Shown: positions 43,812-53,079, counted from the first letter of the stretch. The stretch: 64,000 nucleotides of DNA from DASQUK01 sp963813485 (GCA_963813485.1 CAWEZE010000011.1:167298-231297); one strand, 5' to 3'. The notes: generated by a model from the letters alone, not told the origin. Numbers and translations: made by a program.

Positions 43812-44528
43812 TCAGGTCCGCGACAGCTCCAACTCGACCTGGCACGGCGTCCGGTCGGTCAGGGGGTGGAACGTGTCCACCCGGGCACCACCGACCGCGT
43901 CCACGAATCCCTCCACGAGCCCCCGGTGCAGGCCGCAGACCACGTCGGGATGTCGTTCTGCGAGCTCGCGGAAGGGGCAGCGGGTGAAAGCGACGGTTGC
44001 CTGCCCGTCGTCGTCGGCCACGGCCGGATCGAAGCCCAGAGCGTCCAGCCGGGTCACCAGCGCATGCAGGCACACATGCTCGTCGGCGTCGACCGGCACC
44101 GCCGCGTCCAGCGCGTCGAGCCCACCCTGTTCGCGGCCGGCCTCGACGGCCTCGCTCGTGCCGAGACCGGCGGTCGCCGCCAGCCTCACCAGCATGCGGG
44201 ACAGAACCGGGAACGTCGCGGGCTCCAGGCCCAGGGTGGGGGCGTCGCCGGCGACTGAGTAGCGGTGCTGGGGCCGTCCGACGGTCCCCCGGGCATCGGT
44301 CTCGACGTCCAGCAGGCCGACCTCGCGCATGCGCTCCAGGTGGGGGCGCACGGTGTTCGGATGCAGGTCGAGCGTCTCGGCGATCTCGGCCGTCGCCAGC
44401 GGTCGTGGCGACCGCGCCAGCTCGAGGTAGATCGCGTAGCGGGTGTTGTCGCCCAGCGCCTTGAGGACGGCGAGCCGGGGGGCGCCGACCCGGGCGGTCG
44501 TGCGAGTGGGGAACGTGTCCTCGGACAC
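43812..44528 (-). CDS. SufR-like winged-helix regulator with C-terminal cysteines
   Basis: A 238-residue regulator: winged helix in residues 15-75 (LAVLKALGDNTRYAIYLELA, TAEIAETLDLHPNTVRPHLE, RMREVGLLDVETDARG) followed by a dimer/effector domain. Four Cys in the second half (HVCLHAL, FTRCPFRELAE, PDVVCGLHR, TPCQVEL) resemble the [4Fe-4S] ligands of SufR, the repressor of suf genes. GTG 44528 is 7 bases after TACACT (reverse of 44536-44541), so it is probably leaderless. It is divergent from mrp across 71 bases, which likely holds a shared operator. Confidence 0.8.
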   Translation of the reverse strand: MSEDTFPTRTTARVGAPRLAVLKALGDNTRYAIYLELARSPRPLATAEIAETLDLHPNTVRPHLERMREVGLLDVETDARGTVGRPQHRYSVAGDAPTLGLEPATFPVLSRMLVRLAATAGLGTSEAVEAGREQGGLDALDAAVPVDADEHVCLHALVTRLDALGFDPAVADDDGQATVAFTRCPFRELAERHPDVVCGLHRGLVEGFVDAVGGARVDTFHPLTDRTPCQVELELSRT

Positions 44529-44599
44529 CTACCGAAGTGTACCGGCGGTCGGGATTCTCCAGCCCGGTTTCACCGGCATCCACCGGTAGAATCCCGCGA

Positions 44600-45780
44600 G
44601 TGGCCGACAGCCTGCCCACTCCCGACGACGTGTTGGCGGCGTTGCGCGGCGTCATCGATCCCGAGCTGGGCAGCGACATCGTCGAACTGGGTATGGCCCG
44701 GTCGGCCGACGTTCAGGCCGACGGCTCCGTGGACGTCACCGTGGCGCTCACCACCGCCGGCTGTCCCCTCCGGTCGCAGCTCCAGCACGACGTGGTGGCG
44801 CGGATCGGCTCCCTCCCCGGCGTCACCGACGTGCGCCTGCACTGGTCCGAGATGACCCCGGATCAGCGGACGTCCGCCATGGCCAAGGCGCGCTGGAACA
44901 TCACGCAGCGCCCCGAGGACACCTCGGTGCCGCTCGAGCGCGAAGGTCATCCTCATCGCGTCGGGCAAGGGTGGCGTTGGCAAGTCCTCGGTCACGGTCA
45001 ACCTGGCCGCGGCGCTGGCCCAGCGGGGCCACAAGGTCGGGGTCCTCGACGCCGACATCTGGGGGTTCTCGGTGCCCCGCATGCTCGGCGTGGAGGGACG
45101 CCTGGAGGGGACGACGACGCATGACGGGCGCAAGCAGATGGTGCCGATCGAGCGGCCCTATCGGCGAGGGTGTCGTCCGCGTGGTCTCGATGGGCTTTCT
45201 CGTCGACGACGAGGAGACCGCCCTCATGTGGCGTGGTTTGATGCTGAACCGGGGTGTCCAGCACTTCCTGCAGGACGTGCGGTGGGGCGACGACCTCGAC
45301 TACCTGCTCATCGACATGCCCCCGGGCACCGGGGACGTGCAGATGGGCGTCGCCAAGCTGCTGCCTCGGGCCGAAGTGATCGTCGTGACCACGCCCGCCG
45401 GGGCGGCGCAGAAGGTCGCCGTCCGCGTCGTGGGCATGGCCCGCAAGAGCTTCCTGCGGGTGGCGGGTGTGATCGAGAACATGAGCGCCTTCCGCTGCGC
45501 GCACGGCGAGACGTACGAGCTGTTCGGCGCAGGCGGCGGGGAGCAGCTTGCCCACGATGCCGGCGTGCCCCTGTTGGGCGCCGTGCCGCTGGAGCCGTCG
45601 GTGTCGGCCGGCGGCGACACCGGGTCGCCCGTGACGCTGGGCGACGGGCCCGCCGCCGACGCCTTCCGTGACATCGCGCAGCGCATCGTCGACGAGGCGG
45701 TGCCCGTGGCGGTCATGGCGGGCTGCAGTGCCCGCATGCTCGACGCCGCGGTCGCCGCCCTCGACCGCGCCGGCACCTGA
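44600..45780 (+). CDS. mrp: Mrp/NBP35-type Fe-S carrier ATPase (two frameshifts as sequenced)
   Basis: A DUF59 domain (PDDVLAALRGVIDPELGSDI, TTAGCPLRSQL) is followed by the ParA-like ATPase: deviant Walker A IASGKGGVGKSSVTVNLA, switch DADIWGFSVPRMLGV, LLIDMPPGTGDVQM. The frame moves near 44930-44942 and again at about 45162 (CGGCCC-T-ATCGGC). Removing one base at each place gives 393 codons exactly. The C-terminal CxxC of eukaryotic NBP35 is not seen. GTG 44600 is 7 bases after TAGAAT (44587-44592), so the mRNA is probably leaderless. It faces the SufR-like gene. Confidence 0.92.
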
Positions 45781-45812
45781 CGCCCGAGCCCGACGGCAGG
45801 ACCTGAAGCGAT

Positions 45813-45913
45813 CCCGAGGCAATAGGGACCGCCGCGAGGGTCTCGAGGCAATCGGGATCGGCCCCCGGTCCGTATTGCCTCAGGCTGGTCACACCGGACT
45901 TCATTGCCTCGGG
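45813..45913. repeat. Nested inverted array of GAGGCAAT octamers
   Basis: GAGGCAAT at 45816-45823 and 45845-45852, then ATTGCCTC at 45874-45881 and 45903-45910: two direct, then two inverted copies, starting 29 bases apart throughout. The outer pair extends to a perfect 11-base stem (CCCGAGGCAAT with ATTGCCTCGGG). It fills the space between mrp and the methyltransferase gene and could be a terminator with two alternative hairpins or an operator array. Confidence 0.7.
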
Positions 45914-45914
45914 C

Positions 45915-46706
45915 ATGCTGGAGGGTGTGTCCGACGCGCTGCCCGAGCATGTCGCCGTCAACCGAGAGCACTGGGACGCACAGGCACCGCAGTGGGTGGC
46001 GCCGGCCGAGCGGAACTGGGTGGCGGCCGAGCCCGACTGGGGAATCTGGGGAACTCCGGAGGCGACGCTGCGCCTTCTCCCCAAGGACATGGCAGGCCTC
46101 GACGCCATCGAGCTCGGGTGCGGCACGGCGTACGTCGCATCGTGGATGGCGCGACGGGGCGCCCGGGTGGTGGGCATCGACAACTCCGAGCAGCAGCTCG
46201 ACACCGCCCGTCGCCTCGCCCGGGAGCACGGCGTAGAGCTCACGTTGCTGCACGGCAACGCCGAGACCGTGCCGTACGGCGACGCGTCGTTCGACTTCGC
46301 CATCTCGGAGTACGGGGCCGCGATCTGGTGCGACCCGTACGTCTGGGTGCCGGAGGCGCACCGGCTGTTGCGCCCCGGCGGCTCCCTCGTGTTCTTGGGC
46401 AACACGCCACTGACGATGGTCTGCGCGCCCATCGACGGGTCGGTCCCCTGCACGGAGCGGCTTGAGCGCGACTACTTCTCCCTCCACCGCCTCGACTGGC
46501 GTGAAGCCGTCGACGATCCTGGCGGCATCGAGTTCAACCTGCCGATCTCGAGGTGGTTCCGGCTGTTCCGCGAGACCGGGTTCGAGGTGGTCGACTACAT
46601 CGAGATCCAGGCGCCAGAACCCGGACCGGAGATCAACTTCTTCGTGACCGCCGACTGGGCCCACCGCTTCCCGTCGGAACAGGTCTGGAAGCTGCGCAAG
46701 AGCTAG
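45915..46706 (+). CDS. Class I SAM-dependent methyltransferase
   Basis: A 263-residue enzyme with the Rossmann-type SAM site AIELGCGTAYVASWMARRGA near residue 65, GIDNSEQQLDTA (acidic loop), GNAETVPYGDASFDFAISEY, and PEAHRLLRPGGSLVFLGN. It belongs to the Methyltransf_11 group; substrate unknown. ATG 45915 lies in the right end of the octamer array. GTG 45930 downstream is an alternative start. Confidence 0.9.
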   Translation: MLEGVSDALPEHVAVNREHWDAQAPQWVAPAERNWVAAEPDWGIWGTPEATLRLLPKDMAGLDAIELGCGTAYVASWMARRGARVVGIDNSEQQLDTARRLAREHGVELTLLHGNAETVPYGDASFDFAISEYGAAIWCDPYVWVPEAHRLLRPGGSLVFLGNTPLTMVCAPIDGSVPCTERLERDYFSLHRLDWREAVDDPGGIEFNLPISRWFRLFRETGFEVVDYIEIQAPEPGPEINFFVTADWAHRFPSEQVWKLRKS

Positions 46707-46733
46707 GAACCAGGGCGGTCGTCCCGGCCCCGC

Positions 46734-47606
46734 TCAGGCGGGGGACCAGGTGCCGTCGAGGTCGTCGCCCTTTACGCGTCCCTCGTCGGCCAGCTTCCGC
46801 AGGTGCGCCCACACCGAGAAGCGGGCCCAGCCGTGCAGCTCCGCGGGGACATCGACGTAGATGTCCTCGACCAGCTCGGTGACGGTGACCGTCCCCCGAG
46901 CCCTGAGGGCGTCGACGATCTGCTGCTCGCGGGCCAGGCGGTGCTCGATGTACTCGTCCACGACCCCCATGGGATCGGTGATGAGATGGCCGTGGCCGGG
47001 GGCGATCGCTCGCAGGCGGGGCCGGATCTGCCTCAACCGTTCGAGCGAAGCGATGTAGGCCGCCATGTCGCCGTCGGGTGGGCGGATGACCACCGTCGAT
47101 CCCTGCATGATGTGGTCGCCGGTGAAGAGGGTGCGCTCCTCGTTGAGCAGGTAGCAGAGGTGGTTCGAGGCGTGTCCCGGTGTGTGCAGGACCGTGAGGT
47201 GGAACTCCGTCGCCTCGATGATCGACTCGTCACGGAGCGTGCCGTCGACCCGCACCTTGCCCCTGCCCTCGCCGCCATTGAACGCCAGGATCTCGGCCCC
47301 AGTCCGCTTCTTGAGGCCGACCGCTCCCGGCGAGTGGTCCGAGTGGGTGTGGGTGAGCAGGATCCAGCGGATGCGGTCACCGCCGCAGCCCGCGATCGCA
47401 TCGAGGTGCTCGGCATCCTCGGGACCCGGGTCGATCACTGCGATCTCGTCGATGCCCACGAGGTACGTGTTGGTCCCCGGCCCGGTCATGATCCCCGGGT
47501 TGCGGGCGACGATGCGCCGCACCATCGGCGACAGGGCGCTGGCCACGCCGTAGACGATGGGCTTGGGAATGTCGACGGGTGCCTGCTCGGTGGCCTCGTC
47601 GGTCAT
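46734..47606 (-). CDS. Metallo-beta-lactamase-fold hydrolase (LACTB2-like)
   Basis: A 290-residue protein with the two-metal site HTHSDHSPGA near residue 85, HTPGHASNHLCY (His), FTGDHIMQG (Asp) and APGHGHLI. A C-terminal winged-helix-like region (VVDEYIEHRLAREQQIVDAL) is typical of the LACTB2/YcbL group, whose members act on RNA or thioesters. ATG 47606 follows AGAGG. A homologous gene is near the whiB4-arsA cluster of mycobacteria in my memory, which fits the surroundings here. Confidence 0.9.
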   Translation of the reverse strand: MTDEATEQAPVDIPKPIVYGVASALSPMVRRIVARNPGIMTGPGTNTYLVGIDEIAVIDPGPEDAEHLDAIAGCGGDRIRWILLTHTHSDHSPGAVGLKKRTGAEILAFNGGEGRGKVRVDGTLRDESIIEATEFHLTVLHTPGHASNHLCYLLNEERTLFTGDHIMQGSTVVIRPPDGDMAAYIASLERLRQIRPRLRAIAPGHGHLITDPMGVVDEYIEHRLAREQQIVDALRARGTVTVTELVEDIYVDVPAELHGWARFSVWAHLRKLADEGRVKGDDLDGTWSPA

Positions 47607-47688
47607 TGCCGTGCCTCTGGCACGCCAGTCACCGATCGTCGCTTCGCGGCGAGGTCACTGCGCTGCTGATGCGCTCGGTCATGCTCGC

Positions 47689-48258
47689 TCATTGGGAGTC
47701 CCTCAGTTCGCCGCGAGCTGCCGGACGCGGCGGATCCTCCCAGCTCTCGACGTCCCAGATGTCATCGGCGCCAGGGTCCCCTCTTCCGGGACGACGGGCT
47801 CCCGTCACGGTGACACGGGCGCGGCCCCGCTCCGCCAGCGACCGCACCAGCACCCGGCGGAATACGGCCCTGGTGGGAGGAAACAGGAGCAGCAGGGCGA
47901 CGATGTCGCTGATGAAGCCGGGAGCGATCATCAGGGCGCCGGCCATCAGGATCAACAGCCCGTCGGCGACCTCGCGGCTCGGGATCTCCCCCCGTCCCAG
48001 GGCGAGCTGGATCCGCCGCAGCGTGACGAGGCCCTCCCGCTTGGCCAACCAGGCACCGATGATGGACACCCCGACGAGCAGCCCGATGGTGTTCAGCACC
48101 CCGACCGTGCCGGCGACCTGGACGATGACGGCCAGCTCGACGAGGGGAGCCACGAGGAAGAGGAGAGCGAGCAGAAACACCATGTGCCGAGGGTCGTACC
48201 GGTAAGCGGGATCGAACTGCATCGGGCGGGCGAACACCTGGGCGGCGGGCGACCGCAC
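47689..48258 (-). CDS. FxsA family membrane protein
   Basis: A 189-residue protein. The FxsA core covers MVFLLALLFLVAPLVELAVI, GVLNTIGLLVGVSIIGAWLA and DGLLILMAGALMIAPGFISD, with a polar C-terminal tail. In E. coli FxsA overproduction relieves F-exclusion of phage T7; the actual function is unknown. GTG 48258 lies 9 bases after TAGGCT (reverse of 48268-48273), supporting this start; ATG 48183 at MVFLLAL would remove a 25-residue polar leader. Confidence 0.85.
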   Translation of the reverse strand: MRSPAAQVFARPMQFDPAYRYDPRHMVFLLALLFLVAPLVELAVIVQVAGTVGVLNTIGLLVGVSIIGAWLAKREGLVTLRRIQLALGRGEIPSREVADGLLILMAGALMIAPGFISDIVALLLLFPPTRAVFRRVLVRSLAERGRARVTVTGARRPGRGDPGADDIWDVESWEDPPRPAARGELRDSQ

Positions 48259-48362
48259 GTTCGAATCAGCCTACCGCCGGGTCGTTGTCGCCCGAGCCCA
48301 CCCGCGGGCTCGTGATGTGACCCCCTTCACACGCCGGCTACCAGGGAGTAACATAGGGGGCA

Positions 48363-48402
48363 GTACGGGGTTCTCGTACGAGGTGTACGGGGGTTCTCGT
48401 AC
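48363..48402. repeat. Two direct copies of GTACGGGGTTCTCGTAC
   Basis: Copies at 48363-48379 and 48385-48402 (one extra G in the second), 22 bases apart, so on the same DNA face. Each unit is itself partly symmetric (GTACG...CGTAC). They lie about 100 bases upstream of the minus-strand fxsA gene and could be operators for it. The rest of the 431-base space 48259-48689 shows no convincing gene. Confidence 0.6.
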
Positions 48403-48689
48403 GGGAGTGGTTGAAGCGTCGGAGGCTAAGGGGGAGAGCAATAGCGCCGCTCGGGCTCCGTGTGGGCCCGAGCCGCGATCGCCGGGGGTTGCTTGCCGCC
48501 GCCGGTGCGCTAACCACACCTCGAGCCGGCCGGCGGTCAGGATCGCCGAGACCCCGGCCGCCGGCCCGGCACCCCGGCTAGGGGTCGCATGCGCAATGAG
48601 CTCGGGCCACGGCCCCGGAAGAACGACGAACGCAGCGCCAGCGCGTCGAGCGTCGTGTCACGCCGTCGTGCGGGCGGCTGCGGTCGCCG

Positions 48690-48950
48690 TCAGTTGTGCT
48701 GCGCTACGAGCGCTCTGCGCTCCGCCTCGCTGAATCCTCCCCAGATGCCATGAGGCTCACGGATGCGTAGCGCGTACCCCAGGCAGGGCTCCCGCACGGG
48801 GCACGTGCGGCAGATGGCCTTGGCTTGCTCTTCTCGCTTGAGCTTCTCGCTCTTGCGCTCGAAGTGTGGTGGTGGGAAGAACACGACGGCTTGTGGCCCC
48901 CGGCACCCAGCTCTCACCTGCCATGCTTCGTCAACACGCTGTGCGCTCAC
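48690..48950 (-). CDS. WhiB-family iron-sulfur regulator
   Basis: An 86-residue Wbl protein with four cluster cysteines (AGC at residue 16, CRTC at 47-50 and PC at 56), the beta-turn GIWGG and a basic C-terminus ERRALVAQHN. Such proteins bind [4Fe-4S] and act with sigma factor region 4 in redox or developmental control. The block VFFPPPHFERKSEKLKREEQ is unusual. GTG 48950 has GGGGGG 7-9 bases upstream. It lies next to nfeD and two ArsA-like genes, the setting of mycobacterial whiB4, but orthology needs a tree. Confidence 0.93.
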   Translation of the reverse strand: MSAQRVDEAWQVRAGCRGPQAVVFFPPPHFERKSEKLKREEQAKAICRTCPVREPCLGYALRIREPHGIWGGFSEAERRALVAQHN

Positions 48951-48973
48951 TGCCTACCCCCCTTCAAACGCGG

Positions 48974-49016
48974 ACGATACAGCCGCGCATAGACCGAAAC
49001 AAGAGAAAGTTCTTGT
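48974..49016 (-). promoter_or_regulatory. Probable whiB promoter and overlapping inverted repeat
   Basis: On the minus strand TTGTTT (reverse of 48997-49002), 17 bases, TATCGT (reverse of 48974-48979). The inverted repeat ACAAGA-GAAAGT-TCTTGT (48999-49016) overlaps the -35 box, a good repressor position. Start of transcription near 48967 would give a short leader. Confidence 0.5.
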
Positions 49017-49155
49017 CCTTACGACGCGTGCAGAACGAGTCTTACCGCTGGTCAGAGGCGTGAAGTGGCAATGACGGTTTGCGTCGGGAGAATGACGCGC
49101 GTGTGGTCTAAGCGCAAATAAACCGGCGCCCATGGGGGTGCTCTGAAGCGATATG

Positions 49156-50528
49156 TCAGTCGGTCGAGCGTCTGCGCTCGCGGTAGTCGCGCGCCCCCCG
49201 CCCTCGGGCTCCACTTCCAGCACGAGTCCCTCGATCGCCACGACCCGCGCTCGCTCGTGCCGGTGGATCGGCGTGGCACGGTTGGTGTGCGCCCGCCACG
49301 GAGCGTCCCGCAGGGTGATCACGCCGTCGGGCGCGATGTCGGTACGGGCCTCGCCGAGCTCGCCGATCATCCACTCCCGCCCGATGGTCGGCGTCGAGAA
49401 GCGGGTACGGACCATGGTGGGCATGCCGGCGTACATCGCCAAGGTCATCCCGACGAACGCAGCCAGCAGCGTGATCCAGCTCACCGAGAGACCGTCGAAA
49501 AGCAGCAGCGATCCGAGCACGAAACTCACGGTTGCGACGGCGGTCCAGAGGCGCGGCACGCCCGTCTGGACGTCGACTCCGTAGCCGAACATGGCAAGGA
49601 GCAGCAGGGCGACTCCGATCGGTCGCGTGGGCAGCACCGCCAGCCCGTAGCAGCCGAGGATGAGCGACCCGGCCCCCACCATCCCGGCGATGCCCACGCC
49701 GGCGGTGTACAGCTCGAACAACAGCAGGGCCAGGCCGATCACGAACAACAAGTACGCGACCGCTGGGCTGGCCACGGTGTGCATGAGCTGCCCGATCAGG
49801 CTCAGGCCCCCGAACTGCACCTCCTGGGTGCCGGCGATCTGGCGATCGCCGTCGACCACCTCGGTCTCGACACCGGGGAGCTCGATGACGAACTGACCGA
49901 TCACCGGCGCGTCGGAGTCGACGAGGCCGAGCTCGACGGCCCGGCCGGCCCCCACGCGGTCACCGACGTCGACGGTGCCGAGGTCGCCGGGAGCCACGCC
50001 GCGAGCGTCCAACAGCGTCGGCGTCACCTCGATGCTCGAGCCCGGCGCGATGCCCGTGACGCCGGCAACCGCCACGAGGCGGACCGCCTCGCCGGCGGCC
50101 TTGCTTCCCGATGGCCCGATCCAGACGTCAACCGGGACCGACGAGGCTTCGATGGTGGCGATCAGGTCGTCGAGCTCGCTGTCCGAGACGACGGCGTCGC
50201 CGCTGTCGAGCTGCAGCACCAGCGCTACCGCACAGGCGCGCTCGGCGGCGTGGACCTGGTCCTCGATGAAGTCGACGAGCACGGGGTCGAGGAGGCCGTC
50301 CACCTCCACGACCGCCACGGGGCCGTTGCCGCGCTCGGCGCACCCCGCCTGCGGTGCGGTGCCGGCGGCCGTTCGGGCCGCCCCCGCCGCTCCGGCGGGC
50401 CCGGTGGCCAGCGCCAGGGCGCCCGCCATGACTAGCAAGGCGGCGAGCTTGGGTACAGTCCGGCGGACCGCCGAACGGCTCCAGGTGGACGACGCGCGCA
50501 GTGGATCCTGAACAGTTCTTCGGTGCAT
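49156..50528 (-). CDS. NfeD-family membrane protein (C-terminal frameshift as sequenced)
   Basis: A signal sequence, an N-terminal ClpP/crotonase-like segment (AVVEVDGLLDPVLVDFIEDQ, LVLQLDSGDAVVSD), membrane helices (AYLLFVIGLALLLFELYTAG and others) and a C-terminal OB fold (WMIGELGEARTDIAPDGVIT to GLVLEVEPEGG). The serine of active NfeD-type proteases is not obvious. As sequenced the frame runs on to 48954 with a tail lacking similarity. One extra G in the run near 49190 restores ARDYRERRRSTD and a stop at 49156, giving 458 codons. ATG 50528 overlaps the start of the divergent ArsA-like gene by 28 bases, so a later start is possible. Confidence 0.8.
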
Positions 50529-51472
50529 CTCGGCTGGTCATCGTGGCCGGGAAGGGCGGGGTCGGCAAAACCACGGTCAGCGCCGCGCTCGCACACGCCG
50601 CCGCCCTGACGGGCTTGTCGACGCTGATCGTTGAGGTCGAGGGCCGCACCGGGCTGCCGGCCATGTTCGGCCAGGGCGAGCTGAGCTACGAGGAGGTGGT
50701 GCTGTCGCCGGGTGGCGGACCCGACGGCGCCGCTGACGTGCGGGCCCGCACACTGACGGCCGACGCCGCGCTCCTGGAGTACCTGCGGGACCACGGGTTG
50801 TCGCGCCTGTCGAAGCGACTGGTGTCGTCCGGGGCGCTCGACGTGGTGGCGACCGCAGCCCCGGGCATCAAGGACATCCTGCTGCTCGGCAAGGTCAAGC
50901 AACTCGAGCGTGCGGGCACCGCCGACCTGATCGTCCTCGATGCCCCGGCGGCGGGCCACGCAATCGCCTTCCTGCAGGCGGCCCGTAGCCTGCTCGACAC
51001 CGTGAGCGTCGGACCGATCAACGCGCAGGCACGCGACGTCCTCGAGCTGCTCGAGGACCACCGGCGCTGCCAGGTGATGTTGGTGACGATCCCGGAGGAG
51101 ACACCGGTCAACGAGGCGGTCGAGACTGCCTTCTCACTCGAGGACCGCGTGGGAGTGGGCCTGGGGCCGATCGTCGTGAACGGCCTGGTTCCGGAGATTC
51201 CCGGTTTGGACCTCGACCCGGTCGTCGCCGCCGAGCGGGCCGGGGTGGCGCTGCGCCCGGGCGAACCCGAGGCGCTGGCGGCGGCGGCCTCGTTCCGCCG
51301 CGGCCGCATGGCGCTGCAGGCCGAGCAGATCGGGCGGCTCGAGGAGCAGCTTCCGCTGCCCCAACTGCGCTTGCCGTTGCTGTTCACCACCGATATCGGT
51401 CCGCGGGACCTCGACGTGATGGCGCGGGCGCTGCTCTCCGAGATCCATGCGCTGGCGGGTTTGCCGCTGTGA
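50501..51472 (+). CDS. ArsA-like ATPase, first of tandem pair
   Basis: A 323-residue SIMIBI ATPase: P-loop VIVAGKGGVGKTTVSAALAH near residue 15, VEVEGRTGLPAMF, ADLIVLDAPAAGHA (switch 2), and TIPEETPVNEAVE. It belongs to the actinobacterial GET3/ArsA-like family (Rv3679/Rv3680 in M. tuberculosis), which forms a heterodimer. GTG 50501. The stop overlaps the next gene start (GTGA). The Cys residues for arsenite are absent, so arsenic export is not indicated. Confidence 0.88.
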   Translation: MDPEQFFGASRLVIVAGKGGVGKTTVSAALAHAAALTGLSTLIVEVEGRTGLPAMFGQGELSYEEVVLSPGGGPDGAADVRARTLTADAALLEYLRDHGLSRLSKRLVSSGALDVVATAAPGIKDILLLGKVKQLERAGTADLIVLDAPAAGHAIAFLQAARSLLDTVSVGPINAQARDVLELLEDHRRCQVMLVTIPEETPVNEAVETAFSLEDRVGVGLGPIVVNGLVPEIPGLDLDPVVAAERAGVALRPGEPEALAAAASFRRGRMALQAEQIGRLEEQLPLPQLRLPLLFTTDIGPRDLDVMARALLSEIHALAGLPL

Positions 51473-52588
51473 GTACGGCGGGCACACGCCGCGGTCGCGG
51501 TCGACGATGGCGACCGGCTCGACGCTGTCGTTGCCCAACGGAGCATCGTCGTGTGCTGCGGATCGGGGGGCGTGGGCAAGACGACCATCGCCGCGGTCGT
51601 GGCCCTCGAGGGCGCCCGGCGCGGGCGCAAGACGGTGGTGGTGACCATCGATCCCGCCCGCAGGCTGGCGGACGCCCTGGGGGTGGCCGGCCTCTCGGAC
51701 ACGCCGAGCCGCATCGAGGGCGACTGGCCCGGAGAGCTGTGGGCCACCATGCTCGACACCCGCTCGACGTTCGACGCACTGGTGGGCAAGTACGCGGGGA
51801 CACCCGAGCAGGCCGACCGGATCCTCGCCAACCGCTTCTATCGCAACATCGCCGGCGCCCTGTCGGGGACGCAGGAGTACATGGCGATGGAGAAGCTCTA
51901 CGAGCTGCATGAGGAGACGGACTTCGACCTGGTGGTGGTGGACACACCCCCGACTCGCCACGCGCTCGACTTCCTCGATGCCCCGCGGCGCCTGTCGCGG
52001 TTCCTGGAGCACCGACTGTTCCGCATGCTGATGGCCCCGAGCCGGGGCATCGTCCGGGCGGTGAACGTGGCGGCGCAAGCGTTCCTGCGGACGGTGTCCA
52101 AGGTGGTGGGCGGCGATGTGGTGGACGACGCGATGGCCTTCTTCCAGGCCTTCGAGGGGATGGAGGAGGGCTTCCGGCAGCGAGCGGCCCGGGTCAACGA
52201 GCTCCTGGCGGCGCCGGAGACCGCCTTCGTGCTGGTGGCGTCGCCGCGCCGGGACACGGTCGCGGAGGCGCACTTCTTCGCCGACCGTCTGGGCGAGGCG
52301 GGCATCGCCGTACGGGGGCTGGTGGTGAACCGCGTGCACCCGTCGTTCGGCGCCGGCCTGGGGGAGGCGGCCGCCGAGCGGGCCCGCACCCTCGAGGGCA
52401 CGGAGCTGGGCGGGCTCTATCGCAACCTGGCCGACTACCGAACGGTGTCGGCGGGGGAGCTCGCCCACCTGGGAGGACTGGCCGACGCCGTGGCCCCGGC
52501 GCCGGTCGTGTGGGTTCCGTTCCTGAGCACCGACGTCCACGACATCGCGGGCATGGGCGGGTTGGCCGCCCACCTGTTCTCGCGCTGA
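51469..52588 (+). CDS. ArsA-like ATPase, second of tandem pair (N-terminal frameshift as sequenced)
   Basis: Second half of the pair: P-loop VVCCGSGGVGKTTIAAVVAL, IDPARRLADALGV, LVVVDTPPTRHALDFLDAPR. The part from GTG 51551 is open, but upstream DDGDRLDAVVAQRSI is also typical of the family and is reached only with one base removed near 51475-51500. Starting at GTG 51469 (overlapping the previous stop) minus one base gives 373 codons. It carries the catalytic loops of its partner and lies just after it, so both would assemble together. Confidence 0.85.
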
Positions 52589-52596
52589 TCCGGGCG

Positions 52597-52953
52597 TTAC
52601 TCGTCGATGGAGGCGGCCGCCTCGTCAAGGGCGGCGGCGGCCGACTCGACCGTGTCCTTGACGGGGACGATGCGGTCGAAGCCGGTGGTGTGCAACAGGC
52701 GAGTGAGCGTGGGACGGCTGCAGGCGACCGCCACGTCGCCTCCCGCTTCCCGGGCCCTGCGGATGCCTCCGATCAGGGCACCGAGTCCCGCCGAGTCCAT
52801 GAACGGCACTGACGACAGGTCGATGAGCAGGTACCGCTTGTCGGCCAGCTCTCCCAAGGCGTCTCGGAACTGCCCGACCGTGTAGGCGTCGAGCTCACCT
52901 ACCGGCCGGCAGACCGTGTAACTGTCCGCCTCGTCAACCTGAATGTCGAGCAC
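52597..52953 (-). CDS. STAS-domain anti-sigma factor antagonist (RsbV/BldG-like)
   Basis: A 118-residue STAS protein: TVCRPVGELDAYTVGQFRDA, LIDLSSVPFMDSAGLGALIG with the phospho-Ser, and a C-terminal helix. GTG 52953 has AGGAGGAGG 5-8 bases upstream, so the longer frame to 53052 is rejected. No RsbW-type partner is adjacent. Its neighbour (53080) is a receiver-like protein, divergent from it. Confidence 0.9.
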   Translation of the reverse strand: MLDIQVDEADSYTVCRPVGELDAYTVGQFRDALGELADKRYLLIDLSSVPFMDSAGLGALIGGIRRAREAGGDVAVACSRPTLTRLLHTTGFDRIVPVKDTVESAAAALDEAAASIDE

Positions 52954-53079
52954 GTGCTCCTCCTCCTGAACCCGATCGGCGATCGTAGCGGCGGTTCGGC
53001 GTGCCACTGACCCGACATGGTTGACACCTGGCCACGGTCGTTGGCACCGCACCTTTCCCGACTCGTAGCCTGCCCAATC

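Noticed and set aside
48317..48733. A 138-codon frame in the spacer before whiB
   Set aside because: No ribosome site, no similarity and Ala/Arg/Pro-rich composition.
48954..49155. C-terminal extension of the NfeD frame
   Set aside because: It runs through the whiB promoter; a one-base correction restores a typical NfeD end at 49156.
50501..52588. Arsenic-resistance operon suggested by the two ArsA-like genes
   Set aside because: No ArsB, ArsC or ArsD gene is adjacent and arsenite-binding cysteines are lacking; the genes fit the actinobacterial GET3-like pair instead.
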